Origin: an uncultured Collinsella sp.
GTDB taxonomy: Bacteria > Actinomycetota > Coriobacteriia > Coriobacteriales > Coriobacteriaceae
DNA length: 64,000 bases
Direction: 5' to 3'
NCBI GenBank assembly: GCA_958353395.1
Contig: CATWSG010000005.1
Location: 27,525 to 91,524, forward strand
Shown here: positions 35,016-44,495 of the stretch, one piece after another
Layout of the letters: every line of letters starts with the position of its first letter
Numbering within the stretch: the first letter of the stretch is position 1
Translations under genes and position numbers: made by a program
Notes under the pieces: model-generated
What the model saw: only the letters and a program-made list of their open reading frames with translations
What the model was told of the DNA's origin: nothing
The model's database searches: none

Positions 35016-35844
35016 TCCCCTTTCCGTCGTTGGTGACGGGAATAAAGCCCGCCTCGCGAATCTGCTTGTCCATCTTTTCGGACGTCACATAGTCAATGTA
35101 GTCCTGCGCCTGCTGCGAAGGCGTACCCTTCACAAAGAAGTAAAGGTCACGCGAGATTGGATAGCCGCCGCTTGCGACCGTCTTCTCGGATGCCTCGACA
35201 TGGTTGACCGAAACGGCCTTAACCGAGGTCTTGGCATTGAGGCTCTCGACAAAACCCAGCGAGATGTAGCCAATGGCGCCACGCGAGCGGGACACGACAT
35301 CGCGTACCTGGCCCGTGCCCGAAAGAACAGCCGAGCGGCGATCAAACGGCGTGCCGTCCATCACGATAGTGCGGAAGGCCTCGCGCGTACCGGACGCCTC
35401 ATCGCGGTTGATAACCTGAATCTTCAGGTCCTCTCCGCCGACTTCTTTCCAGTTGGTGATCTTGCCGGCGTAAATATCGCGGAGCTGCTCGGTCGAGAGA
35501 TTGTCGGCCGGGTTGTCGTCGTTCACGATGACTGCAATGCCGTCGTGCGCGATAACGATAGGCGTCAGACCCAGGTCTTGCTCATCGGCATTGAGGCCAC
35601 GAGAGGAGCTGGCGATATCGGCGGTGCCGGCGCTAACAGCTTCGATGCCAGCAGATGAGCCAAGGCCGGAGACGAGCACGTCGGTGCCGGTCTCCTCTTT
35701 AAAGCCCTCGGCGGCAATCTCGGCAATGGGAAGGCACGTCGTAGAGCCGGCAACGGTGATGGAAGAGGTAGAAGATCCCGAGGAGCAGGCGCACAACGTG
35801 AGCGTGAGCACTGCCGCACTCAGGACCGATGCGATCTTTCTCAT
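35008..35844 (-). CDS. pstS: Phosphate-binding lipoprotein PstS
   Basis: A 278-residue substrate-binding protein. The N-terminus is a lipoprotein signal peptide (MRKIASVLSAAVLTLTL) with the lipobox LCAC, giving a lipidated Cys20. The phosphate-binding motifs follow: VAGSTTCLPIAE, LGSSAGIEAVSAG, SSRGLNADE and RDEASGTREAF. It captures phosphate outside the membrane for PstCAB. The ATG at 35842-35844 overlaps the pgeF stop as ATGA; a longer frame to 36036 lies inside pgeF and is rejected. Confidence 0.95.
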   Translation of the reverse strand: MRKIASVLSAAVLTLTLCACSSGSSTSSITVAGSTTCLPIAEIAAEGFKEETGTDVLVSGLGSSAGIEAVSAGTADIASSSRGLNADEQDLGLTPIVIAHDGIAVIVNDDNPADNLSTEQLRDIYAGKITNWKEVGGEDLKIQVINRDEASGTREAFRTIVMDGTPFDRRSAVLSGTGQVRDVVSRSRGAIGYISLGFVESLNAKTSVKAVSVNHVEASEKTVASGGYPISRDLYFFVKGTPSQQAQDYIDYVTSEKMDKQIREAGFIPVTNDGKGSE

Positions 35845-36641
35845 AGCATCACGCCGATCGCAGCATGGCGCCCGCAGGCGCCACCCTCGTTGCGATAGGA
35901 ATAAAAGCGGTCGTTTTGACGCACGGTGGAAAGTTTGGTGTCCACAATGCCGTTCACATCGACACCGGCATCCACCAGCGCCTCGCGAATGGCGGCGGAA
36001 AGATCGAGCATGCGAGAAGCAGCAGCATCGATGCACGAGAACTCGGCGGCAAAGCGATCCATAAGTTCTTGGGACACCTCATACTCGTCGCCCAGGATAT
36101 GGGGCCCAATATAGGCAGAGATGTCCTCCGGCGTGCAGTCAGCCACCTCACAAAGCGCCTGGCAGGCTTTGGCGGAAATACGCGCAATCGTGCCCTTCCA
36201 GCCAGAATGCACCACGGCAAAGCCGCCGGGAGCCACCAGCACCACGGGAACACAATCGGCAAAGCAGAGCATCACGGGCACCTCATGGGCCGTACAGACG
36301 AGGGCATCACAGCCCTCGGCAATCTGCTCACGAATGTTCTCGAGATCATCGGCACCGTTCGAGGTCACCGTCACGACGTGGTCACCATGTACTTGATTGG
36401 GCACGAGCAGATTATGCTCGCACTCAGCGGCGCCCATGGCTTCGAGCGCTCGACGACGATTTTCTTGAACGGCAAAGGGGTCATCGCCTACATGCGAGCC
36501 CAGATTGAGTGAGGAGTACGCATCTTCGGAAACACCACCGGTGCGCTCGGTAAAGGCAAAACGAACATCGGTCGTCGAACCCTCCACCAACGTAACTCCA
36601 TCATGGTCGACACGCGAAACGTTGTCCGCACGTGCTGCCAT
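35841..36641 (-). CDS. pgeF: PgeF/YfiH multicopper-oxidase-like peptidoglycan editing factor
   Basis: A 266-residue protein of the YfiH/DUF152 (laccase domain) family. The zinc or copper ligands lie in NQVHGDHV, CFADCVPVVL and VVHSGWKGT. PgeF in E. coli hydrolyses wrongly incorporated L-Ser from peptidoglycan precursors. AGGAGG lies 7 nt before the ATG. Its stop codon overlaps the pstS start (ATGA), so it appears to be the first gene of the pst operon, which is an unusual place for it. Confidence 0.88.
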   Translation of the reverse strand: MAARADNVSRVDHDGVTLVEGSTTDVRFAFTERTGGVSEDAYSSLNLGSHVGDDPFAVQENRRRALEAMGAAECEHNLLVPNQVHGDHVVTVTSNGADDLENIREQIAEGCDALVCTAHEVPVMLCFADCVPVVLVAPGGFAVVHSGWKGTIARISAKACQALCEVADCTPEDISAYIGPHILGDEYEVSQELMDRFAAEFSCIDAAASRMLDLSAAIREALVDAGVDVNGIVDTKLSTVRQNDRFYSYRNEGGACGRHAAIGVML

Positions 36642-36796
36642 ACTAAAGCCTCCTAATAACACAAGTATCGCGGCATCGCCGCGCAGCCTGCTTTTATACG
36701 GCTGTCATACTTCTTTAAAAGGATACCCGCAGCAGTAGGGACCAAACGTAAAGGGAACGTAAGGAGATTGGAGGCTTTCGTTTACAAACGAGAAAC

Positions 36797-36826
36797 AAAA
36801 AGGGCGCATCCATACGGACGCGCCCC
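36797..36826 (-). terminator. ftsZ / dcw terminator
   Basis: GGGGCGCGTCC and GGATGCGCCC form a stem with a 4-nt loop followed by TTTTTG on the minus strand. Confidence 0.9.
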
Positions 36827-36851
36827 TGTGCAAAACAATGCGAAGAACGAC

Positions 36852-38006
36852 TTAGAAGCTGCCGCGCTTGAGGAAATCGGGAAGCTCAAACTGATCGTTA
36901 CCAAAGTTGGGAAGCTCGGTACCGCCAACGTTGCGAGTCGGGGCAGCCTGAGCAGGGCTGGCAGCCGGAGCGGTGCGCTGCGGCTCAGCAGAAGCAGCGG
37001 CCTTGCTCTGGGACTGCTGGGCGGCAAAGAGCTCGTCCTGACGGTTGACGTTGGAGTCGGAGAAGCCCGTGGCGATAACGGTGATGCGCACCTGGTCGCC
37101 CAGGGACTCGTCAACAACGGTACCGAAGATGATGTTGGCCTCGGGGTCGACGGCATTGGCGACAACGTCGGCGGCGTCGCTGATCTCCTGGATGCCCAGG
37201 TCCTTGGAGCCGGCGATGGAAAGCAGGACGCGCGTGGCGCCATCGATGGAGCTCTCGAGCAGCGGACTGGAGATAGCCTGCTGGGCAGCGTCGACGGCAC
37301 GGGTGTCCCCAGAAGCGGTACCAATGCCCATCATGGCGGTACCGGCCTGCTTCATGATGGTCTTAACATCGGCGAAGTCCAGGTTGATGATACCCGGGAC
37401 GGTGATGAGGTCGGTGATGCCCTGGGTGCCCTGGGAAAGGACGCCATCGGCAATCGCGAACGCCTCGAGCATCGTGGTCTTCTTCTCGGCGATGTCGAGC
37501 AGCTTGTCGTTAGGGATAACGATCATGGTGTCGACGCAATCGGAGAGGGTCTTGATGCCCTCCTCGGCGCTCTTCTTGCGCTTGCGACCCTCGAAGGTGA
37601 AGGGTTTGGTCACGACGGCGACGGTCAGCGCGCCGACCTCGTTCATCGCGATATCGGCAACGATGGGAGCGGCGCCGGTACCGGTACCACCGCCCTCGCC
37701 GCAGGTGATGAACACCATGTCGGCGCCAGCGAGCGCCTCGGCGATATCGTCGCGGGACTCATCGGCAGCCTTGCGGCCAACCTCGGGGTTGGCGCCGGCG
37801 CCCAGGCCGCGGGTAAGGTCGGTGCCGATGTGCACCTTGATATCGGCATCAGAGATCGCGAGCGCCTGAGCATCGGTGTTGATGGCAACAAACTCGACGC
37901 CGCGGATGCCCTCTTCGATCATTCGATTGACCGCGTTGGTACCGCCGCCGCCGACGCCGACCACCTTAATGACGGCAAGGTAGTTGTTGATCTCTGTCTC
38001 GTGCAT
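36852..38006 (-). CDS. ftsZ: Cell division protein FtsZ
   Basis: A 384-residue tubulin-like GTPase that forms the division ring. GVGGGGTNAVNRM, the GTP-binding signature GEGGGTGTGAAP, and NxDFADVxTIM (here NLDFADVKTIMKQAG) are all clear. A variable linker (about 315-365) leads to the C-terminal peptide GTELPNFGNDQFELPDFLK, which binds SepF or other partners. The ATG at 38006 has GGAGGA 6 nt upstream. It is the last gene of the dcw cluster, with 199 nt separating it from ftsQ, room for its own promoter. Confidence 0.97.
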   Translation of the reverse strand: MHETEINNYLAVIKVVGVGGGGTNAVNRMIEEGIRGVEFVAINTDAQALAISDADIKVHIGTDLTRGLGAGANPEVGRKAADESRDDIAEALAGADMVFITCGEGGGTGTGAAPIVADIAMNEVGALTVAVVTKPFTFEGRKRKKSAEEGIKTLSDCVDTMIVIPNDKLLDIAEKKTTMLEAFAIADGVLSQGTQGITDLITVPGIINLDFADVKTIMKQAGTAMMGIGTASGDTRAVDAAQQAISSPLLESSIDGATRVLLSIAGSKDLGIQEISDAADVVANAVDPEANIIFGTVVDESLGDQVRITVIATGFSDSNVNRQDELFAAQQSQSKAAASAEPQRTAPAASPAQAAPTRNVGGTELPNFGNDQFELPDFLKRGSF

Positions 38007-38127
38007 GTCGGTCCTCCGAACAAAGGTTATAGCCATAGCATGGGTTGACCCCTGCGCACATTAACCTTCAGGTTGAAAGTAAATGCAAAGGTAAACCGTA
38101 TTATGGTTGCACATTATGAACGTTTCA

Positions 38128-38141
38128 GTCAAATAATTGAC
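38128..38141. promoter_or_regulatory. 14-bp palindrome in the ftsQ-ftsZ spacer
   Basis: GTCAA-ATAA-TTGAC is a perfect inverted repeat in an AT-rich stretch upstream of ftsZ. On the minus strand one arm gives TTGACT, a possible -35 element. It looks like an operator or promoter part. Confidence 0.35.
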
Positions 38142-38205
38142 CGTGAAAACCAAACAAACCAGATAAACGGCGTGGTATGACCCCTCAACAAAGCCATTTA
38201 GGATG

Positions 38206-39471
38206 CTAGGCGGTCGGTGCGTTCCTAAACGTGTAGTTGCCTGGAGAGCGCACATTGATATAGGTTACGCCCTCTACTTGCGAAAGCAGCTTGGTCACGA
38301 TGCGTTCTTTCTTGGCGATATCGTCCGAATCGCCCAGCGACACCTCGACGCCGTTGTCGAGATTTGCCGAGATAGCCTCAACGGAAGGCGTGGAAATATC
38401 CTTCACCTGGTCCAAGAACTCGCTCGAGAAACCGCGTGCGTAATCCAGGCCGGCCTTGACGGCCTTGGAGCTCACCGCCCGACCCGAAACCGGTGCGACA
38501 TCGGCCGAGACGTCAGTCAACAGCACGGCTCCGTAGTGCTTGGCAAGCGCCAGGGCCGCATCGATGCCGGTCAGGGTTTTGGCACCCTCCCCCGATGTAA
38601 TGACGTTCCCCTGGTCGTCCACCTCGACAGACGTCGACAGCGGAGCAATCCAGGTGTCATCGTCTCCGATAGCCCAGGCAAGGTCGTCGGAGCTGATATA
38701 CGCAATGGCGATAACCTTACGCTCCGTCGGCGTGATGATAAGCGTATGGGGAAACTGGCGCTGGACATCCACGCCCGAGACCCACGGGTTTTGCTTGAGG
38801 CCCTCGGTGATCTGATCGGGATCCACGTTAAAGAGCGACGTGTTCTCGGGAAGACTGATGAGCTGCATGGCGTCGTGCTTGGTCACATGCTCGCTGCCAT
38901 GAATCTGAATATCGGTGGCGGCGAACAGGCCAGAGTTGATGACGACGATGGCAATAATGGCAAGTACGGCCACGGCTGCCAGGATGCCGCCCGCGATTTT
39001 GCCCTTACCTTTAATGGCAGAAGCGACGTTGGTCGTCTTGCTTGCCATGGCACCAAGCGATGACAGAGGATTGATGCCCTTTTTTGCCGAAGACGCCTTG
39101 GCAGCGGGCACTGATGTCAGAGAACGCGGCTTAGCGCCAGCCAACGTACGGCCGGCATGCGGCGCACGAGCTCCCAGCGAAGGCTTGGGCGTCGCCATGG
39201 GTCGGGAGGTCTTGGCGCCCATCGCCGGCTTGGGCGTCACCGAAGGACGCGGAGCCGGACGACTCGTCTTTTTAGAAGCGGGGCGTCCTCCCAGCTGCGA
39301 GCCGACGACCGGGCGCTTGGCAGGACGAACGGGCCCAACAGACTTGGAGGGCATGGCGGGCTTATGTTGAGGCTGGGCAGGTGCGCCGGAACGCCCTCCG
39401 GCGCGGCGGAAGGTTGGTTTCGATGCTCTAGAAGCCGAGGAATTTAATTTCCGGTCTGAGCTCGATGCCAT
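38206..39471 (-). CDS. ftsQ: Cell division protein FtsQ/DivIB with a long basic N-terminus
   Basis: A 421-residue protein. Residues 1-158 form an unusually long, Pro/Lys/Arg/Ser-rich cytoplasmic tail. One membrane helix (about 160-180) follows, then the POTRA domain (about 186-258, FAATDIQIHGSEHVTKHDAM) and the FtsQ domain (LIITPTERKVIAIAYI). It links early and late division proteins in the divisome. The ATG has GGGAGG 4 nt upstream, and the start lies inside murB (44-nt overlap). Confidence 0.88.
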   Translation of the reverse strand: MASSSDRKLNSSASRASKPTFRRAGGRSGAPAQPQHKPAMPSKSVGPVRPAKRPVVGSQLGGRPASKKTSRPAPRPSVTPKPAMGAKTSRPMATPKPSLGARAPHAGRTLAGAKPRSLTSVPAAKASSAKKGINPLSSLGAMASKTTNVASAIKGKGKIAGGILAAVAVLAIIAIVVINSGLFAATDIQIHGSEHVTKHDAMQLISLPENTSLFNVDPDQITEGLKQNPWVSGVDVQRQFPHTLIITPTERKVIAIAYISSDDLAWAIGDDDTWIAPLSTSVEVDDQGNVITSGEGAKTLTGIDAALALAKHYGAVLLTDVSADVAPVSGRAVSSKAVKAGLDYARGFSSEFLDQVKDISTPSVEAISANLDNGVEVSLGDSDDIAKKERIVTKLLSQVEGVTYINVRSPGNYTFRNAPTA

Positions 39472-40339
39472 ACGCCTCCCTCACCTTTCCGTGCACATGC
39501 CTGATAACCGCGGCCACGTCATCGGCCGAGGCGGTTCCGTTATTAACGATAAAATTAGCGTGTACGGGCGAAACTTCCGCACCGCCAACCGAAAAACCCT
39601 TTAATCCACAATCCTCAATCAACTTGCCCACGCTTGCGTCGGGCGGGTTGCGAAAGACCGATCCGCAGGATGCACGGCCCATGGGCTGCGTGCGCTTGCG
39701 GCGCGTCAGGTACCGCTCCATACGCTCGCGAATGTCTGCCTTGGGCGCGGGCTTGAGTTTAAGCACGCACTCGAGAATGATCTCGTTACGCGGCAAGCTG
39801 CACTCGCGATACCCCCAAGCGATCTCGGACCCTGCATAGTGCTTAATACCGGACGCCGGATCAAACGTGACCACGTCCTCGATAAGGGAGCCGATCCACT
39901 CGGTCCGCGTACCTGCGTTCATGGACACGGCGCCACCGACCGAACCGGGAATACCGACCGCGAACTCAAGGCCCGAAAGCCCGCGCGACAAAGCGTCGTT
40001 GACCAAACGCGCGAACATCACGCCCGCACCAACGGTCAGCGTGCAGCCGTCCTCGGCAACAACCGTGCGCTGAAACTCACGCCCCAGCGAAATAACGGCG
40101 CCGCGATAACCGGCATCGGCAACCAACAGGTTGGACCCCTTGCCGATAATCACCCACGGCACCTGCTCGCGGTCAAGCACCGCCACGGCGCGACGCAGGG
40201 CATGGTAGCTATGGCACGTCACAAAGAGGTCGGCCTTGCCGCCGATACGATAGCTTGTATGGCGTGCAAGACGTTCGTCCTCGACCACGTCCGTGTCGAT
40301 CATGCCCGAAAGCGCCATGACGGCGTTAAACAGACCCAT
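39428..40339 (-). CDS. murB: UDP-N-acetylenolpyruvoylglucosamine reductase
   Basis: A 303-residue FAD enzyme that completes UDP-MurNAc synthesis. HTSYRIGGKADLF, the FAD motif GKGSNLLVAD, VGIPGSVGGAV and the catalytic-Ser segment CGSVFRNPP are present. It begins 5 nt after the murC stop. Its ribosome binding site is weak, suggesting coupling to murC. Its last 44 nt overlap ftsQ. Confidence 0.95.
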   Translation of the reverse strand: MGLFNAVMALSGMIDTDVVEDERLARHTSYRIGGKADLFVTCHSYHALRRAVAVLDREQVPWVIIGKGSNLLVADAGYRGAVISLGREFQRTVVAEDGCTLTVGAGVMFARLVNDALSRGLSGLEFAVGIPGSVGGAVSMNAGTRTEWIGSLIEDVVTFDPASGIKHYAGSEIAWGYRECSLPRNEIILECVLKLKPAPKADIRERMERYLTRRKRTQPMGRASCGSVFRNPPDASVGKLIEDCGLKGFSVGGAEVSPVHANFIVNNGTASADDVAAVIRHVHGKVREAYGIELRPEIKFLGF

Positions 40340-40344
40340 GGGGT

Positions 40345-41763
40345 TTAAGCGTCTTTCTTGGCAGTCAGATACTCGATGAACTCGGGGCCGACGGTCGTAA
40401 CGTCACCGGCACCCATGGTGAGCAGCAGGTCGCCCTCGCCCACGAGCTTCTCAAGCTCTTGGTTGAGCTCAAGACGACTGGAGCAGTACACGACCTCCTT
40501 GCCGGGGTGCTTAGCGCGAACGGTATCTGCGAGCATCTTGGAGGTAACGCCCGGAATCGGCATCTCGCCGGCGGAGAATACATCGATCAGCAGCAGCTTG
40601 TCGGCGTTGGCAAAGGCATCGGCAAAGTCATCGCACAGAGCCTGCAGGCGCGAATAGCGGTGCGGTTGGAACACGACGTCGACATGTTTGTAGCCCAGCG
40701 AAGAGGCAGCAGCGAGCGTCGCCTTGATCTCGGTGGGATGATGGCCGTAATCGTCAACCACCGTGATGCCGTCGATATCGCCCACGTGGGTAAAGCGACG
40801 GCGGACGCCCTCAAAACTCGAAAGTGCCTTAGCGGCGGCATCGATATCGAGGCCTAGGACATGGGCGACGGTCAAGACGGCCGTGGCGTTGAGCATGTTG
40901 TGACGACCGGGGTTGCTCTTAATCTCGACAGCGTGCTCGGTGCCGTCCTCAAAGCGAACGATAAAGTCGCTCTGGATGCCCTTGACATCCGGATGTACGC
41001 AGACGATGTCGTTGTTCTCGGCAAAGCCATAGGAAAGCACATGACGGCCCGTCGACTTGGCGAGCTCGACCAGATGCGGATCCTCGCCGCAAACGATGAC
41101 GGTGCCGTCCTCGCCCACCAGCCCCATAAACTTAGCAAAGGTGGCCTCGATCTCCTCGATGCCCGAGTAGTGATCGAGATGGTCGGCCTCGACGTTGGTC
41201 ACGATGACCACGTTGGGGTTCAGGAACAGGAACGAGCTGTCGGACTCATCGGCCTCGGCGACAAAGTAGTCACCCGAGCCGTTCTTGCCGTTGGTGTCGT
41301 AGCCCTCGACGATGCCGCCGATCAAAAAGCTGGGGTCCAGACCCATGCGGTCGAGCATCGTGGCGCACATCGAAGAGGTCGTGGTCTTGCCGTGAGTACC
41401 GGCGACGGCGACGGTGGTGTAGCCATGGCCCAGAGCCGAGAGCATCTTGGCACGGGGCCACACGGGAATACCGAGCTCGCGGGCACGCACGAGCTCGGGG
41501 TTGGACTCAGGAATAGCGGTGGAGACCACAACCACGTCGGGCTTGACCTCGTCAATCGTCGCAGCCTCGTGGCCCACATGGACCTTCACACCGGCGCGGG
41601 TAAGCTGGCGAATATAGCGCGACGTCTTAAGGTCGGAACCGGTAACGGTATAATCGCGCTCGTGCAGGACGAGGGCGATGCCGCTCATGCCGGCGCCGCC
41701 GATACCGATAAAGTGGGCGCTCTTGAACTCGGGCGCGGAGGTTGCAGTCTGGGAATCAGCCAT
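40345..41763 (-). CDS. murC: UDP-N-acetylmuramate-L-alanine ligase
   Basis: A 472-residue Mur ligase that adds L-Ala to UDP-MurNAc. HFIGIGGAGMSGIA, the ATP motif AGTHGKTTTSSM, and VVDDYGHHPTEI are typical. The ATG at 41763 has AAGGAG 11 nt upstream; an upstream in-frame ATG (41790) lacks conservation. It lies between murG and murB in the dcw cluster. Confidence 0.95.
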   Translation of the reverse strand: MADSQTATSAPEFKSAHFIGIGGAGMSGIALVLHERDYTVTGSDLKTSRYIRQLTRAGVKVHVGHEAATIDEVKPDVVVVSTAIPESNPELVRARELGIPVWPRAKMLSALGHGYTTVAVAGTHGKTTTSSMCATMLDRMGLDPSFLIGGIVEGYDTNGKNGSGDYFVAEADESDSSFLFLNPNVVIVTNVEADHLDHYSGIEEIEATFAKFMGLVGEDGTVIVCGEDPHLVELAKSTGRHVLSYGFAENNDIVCVHPDVKGIQSDFIVRFEDGTEHAVEIKSNPGRHNMLNATAVLTVAHVLGLDIDAAAKALSSFEGVRRRFTHVGDIDGITVVDDYGHHPTEIKATLAAASSLGYKHVDVVFQPHRYSRLQALCDDFADAFANADKLLLIDVFSAGEMPIPGVTSKMLADTVRAKHPGKEVVYCSSRLELNQELEKLVGEGDLLLTMGAGDVTTVGPEFIEYLTAKKDA

Positions 41764-41860
41764 GTGCTCGTGTACTCCTTGCGTAAACACTGCCTGTAAC
41801 CCGTTAACTGTACCGCACCTACCGCATCCGCGCGAGGGCGACCGGCGATATCCCGTCTAA

Positions 41861-42976
41861 CTAACGCAATCCCTCTACCGCGTCGGCCAAAAGTGCGGCG
41901 GCACGGTCCTGGGCCAAGCCGCGCGCCGCCTGACGCATGGCATCACGTACCGCAGCGTCATCGATCAGGTGCAGCAGCTCGTCGGCAAAGGCAGGGGCAT
42001 CGATATCGGCATCGGCGCAAAGCACGCCGGCACCGGCATCGACCAGGTAACGGGCATTCGTGGTCTGGTGGTCGGCCGTCGCGTGCGGATACGGCACGAG
42101 CACCGAGGGCACGGCAAGCGCGGCGATCTCGGCCACGCTCGAGGCACCGGAACGCGAGAGCACCAGATCGGCCGCAGCCAGCATATCGCCCATGTTGTCG
42201 ATGTAGGGCTGGACACGATAGCGCTTCGCCTCCTCGGGCGTCAGCGCCAAAGCGCGCTCGGTCTCCTCAAAGCCGTCGGCACCCGTCGAATGCAAAACAT
42301 AGAGATTCTCACGCGAGAGCAGCTCGTTTTTGAGCGAAGCCACGCGCTCATTAAGATGCTGGGCACCGAGCGAACCACCAAAGACGAGCAGAAGTGTCGC
42401 GTCCTCGGGCACACCGAGCGTCTTGCGACCGCGAGCGCGATCGCCCTCGATTACCGAACGACGCACGGGATTGCCCGTCATGAGCACATGGTCGGGGTCG
42501 CCCTCGAGCTCAAAGACCGCACGGGCCGCAGGTACCGAAATGCACACGCGGGCGGCATGTGAGTTCATCATCTTATTGGCCAGACCCGGAACAGAGTTCT
42601 GCTCGTGCAGCAGATACGGAACGCCGGCGCCCTTGCACCAACCCAGCAGCGGGACCTCAACGTAAGCGCCAAAGCCGATAGCGGCATCGGGCTTACCGAC
42701 CTTCGAGAAGTGACGGGCAAGCGCGCGCTTCGCCTTGTTGACGCGACACAGCGAGGTCAGCGCCGTCCAGGGACGGGAGCGATCGAAGCCCGTGACCGTG
42801 ATGGGCACAAAATCGAATCCTGCCTCGGGAACCAGACGGCCCTCGAGCTTGCGCGATTGGCCCACGAACACAACGTGATGACCGCGGTCACGCAGCTCCT
42901 CGGCCAAGGCGAGCGCGGGGTTGATATGTCCTGCTGTGCCGCCGGCTGCAATAGCAACGGTCATCTTATCGGTCAT
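41861..42976 (-). CDS. murG: Lipid II synthase (GlcNAc transferase) MurG
   Basis: A 371-residue GT28 glycosyltransferase that adds GlcNAc to lipid I. The AAGGTAGHINPALALA start, LHEQNSVPGLANK, VFGGSLGAQHLNERV and RSGASSVAEIAALAVPSVLVPYP are conserved. The ATG at 42976 follows GAAGGGA and overlaps the ftsW stop by 11 nt. Confidence 0.95.
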   Translation of the reverse strand: MTDKMTVAIAAGGTAGHINPALALAEELRDRGHHVVFVGQSRKLEGRLVPEAGFDFVPITVTGFDRSRPWTALTSLCRVNKAKRALARHFSKVGKPDAAIGFGAYVEVPLLGWCKGAGVPYLLHEQNSVPGLANKMMNSHAARVCISVPAARAVFELEGDPDHVLMTGNPVRRSVIEGDRARGRKTLGVPEDATLLLVFGGSLGAQHLNERVASLKNELLSRENLYVLHSTGADGFEETERALALTPEEAKRYRVQPYIDNMGDMLAAADLVLSRSGASSVAEIAALAVPSVLVPYPHATADHQTTNARYLVDAGAGVLCADADIDAPAFADELLHLIDDAAVRDAMRQAARGLAQDRAAALLADAVEGLR

Positions 42977-44486
42977 GGTAATCCCTTCGTACACGCGGCC
43001 CCTGGTCATCGGTGCGCAAACGCGCCGACGGGTCCGAATTCAAATCGATTCGATTATATCCGCCGCCCGCATTGCGAGGAGTGGGGCGCTGCGGACGACC
43101 TTGCGGCGCCGTTCGCTGACGCGGACGGGCTGCCGGCTCGGTCGCAGAGCCATCCAGGACAGTAAAGCCGTTACGCGAAGATCGCTCGCCGCGCACGTGG
43201 GGCACGCCGGCGGTACTCTCATCCATAACGGCAAAGCTCTCGCGGCGACGGTCGTATTCATCGCGACGGGCGCTCTCATACGAAACGCGCAGGATCAGAC
43301 CGGCGAGCATAAGCGACACAATAATCGACGAGCCGCCGTAGCTAATAAACGGCAGCGGCTTGCCCGTCATGGGAAACACATTGAGAATGCCCAGCGCGTT
43401 GATCAAAAACTGCACCGCAAGGATGACCGCGGAACCCGATGCCATAAGTGCTCCGCGACGGTCGGTCGCCTGCTCGGCAATACGAAACGCCGAGTAGATC
43501 AGCATCGCGAACACCAAGAAGAACAGCACGGTTCCGATAAAGCCAACTTCCTCGCCGATAATAGCCAAGATGTAGTCGTTATGCGCCTCGGGCAAATACG
43601 AGTACTTCATGGTGGAGTTACCGATACCGCGACCGAACAGGCCGCCCGAGGCAAACGCCATAATGGCAAGCGTGGCCTGATAGCCATCACCATATTCGTC
43701 TGCCCAAGGATTCCAAGCAACCTCGACACGCGTCATACGATACGGCTCGGCGATAAGGGCGATCGCAATGACGGCGATGCCGGCAACGACCGTCCAAACG
43801 ATATATTTGGGGTCCAATCCCGCAAACAACGCCATGCACATGAGGGTCAGCAAGATGATCAGAACGGTGCCAAAATCGGGCTGAACAAAGATCAGAAAGA
43901 GCGAAATGCCCAGGTAGATGCCCATGTTGCGAAGAAACTCGTTGATGTTGCCGCCGGGCGAAAAGATGCGGTCGAGCATGATGGCCGAATACGCGATGGC
44001 GAACGGCTTTAAAAACTCAGACGGCTGGAACTGAATACCGGCGATGTTGAGCCAGCGCGTGGCGCCACGACTGCCGCTACCCATAAAGAACACCAGAACC
44101 AGTAGCCCTATCATTCCCATGAGGAAGATCCTGAGCACGTCTTCCCCAAACCAACTGTCCGGCAAGATGCGCACGATGGCAACCATAGCCAGCACGCCAA
44201 CTCCGGCAAACGCGGCTTGTCGAAACAGGAAAAACGTCGCCGAACCATTCTCGTGCAGTGCCTCGACCGAAGATGCCGAGTACACCATCAGCAAGCCAAA
44301 GCAAACCAAGCTAAACAGGCACGCCATAAATATCAAACGGGGGCGCATGATGCGGGCGGGGACGCCGGCAATATAGCGCTCACTGAACGTCTGCCCGCCG
44401 CGTCCGGAACGCGGCGTGCTACGCAGCGAGGAAGCACGGTCCGAGTCGGGCCTCCTCATATCACTTCGGGGGCTCTCCTCTCTCAC
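42966..44486 (-). CDS. ftsW: Peptidoglycan glycosyltransferase FtsW
   Basis: A SEDS-family membrane polymerase of about 506 residues with ten helices, which polymerises glycan strands at the septum. A basic N-terminus (about 1-45) and a long basic C-terminal tail (about 420-506) flank the helices. KPLPFISYGGSSI and GRGIGNSTMKYSYLPEAHNDYILAIIGEE are family signatures. The start is unsure: GTG 44486 with AGGGG 6 nt upstream is preferred; TTG at 44492 and ATG at 44459 are alternatives. It begins within 10 nt of the murD stop. Confidence 0.92.
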   Translation of the reverse strand: MREESPRSDMRRPDSDRASSLRSTPRSGRGGQTFSERYIAGVPARIMRPRLIFMACLFSLVCFGLLMVYSASSVEALHENGSATFFLFRQAAFAGVGVLAMVAIVRILPDSWFGEDVLRIFLMGMIGLLVLVFFMGSGSRGATRWLNIAGIQFQPSEFLKPFAIAYSAIMLDRIFSPGGNINEFLRNMGIYLGISLFLIFVQPDFGTVLIILLTLMCMALFAGLDPKYIVWTVVAGIAVIAIALIAEPYRMTRVEVAWNPWADEYGDGYQATLAIMAFASGGLFGRGIGNSTMKYSYLPEAHNDYILAIIGEEVGFIGTVLFFLVFAMLIYSAFRIAEQATDRRGALMASGSAVILAVQFLINALGILNVFPMTGKPLPFISYGGSSIIVSLMLAGLILRVSYESARRDEYDRRRESFAVMDESTAGVPHVRGERSSRNGFTVLDGSATEPAARPRQRTAPQGRPQRPTPRNAGGGYNRIDLNSDPSARLRTDDQGPRVRRDYHDR

Positions 44487-44495
44487 CGGCAACCC

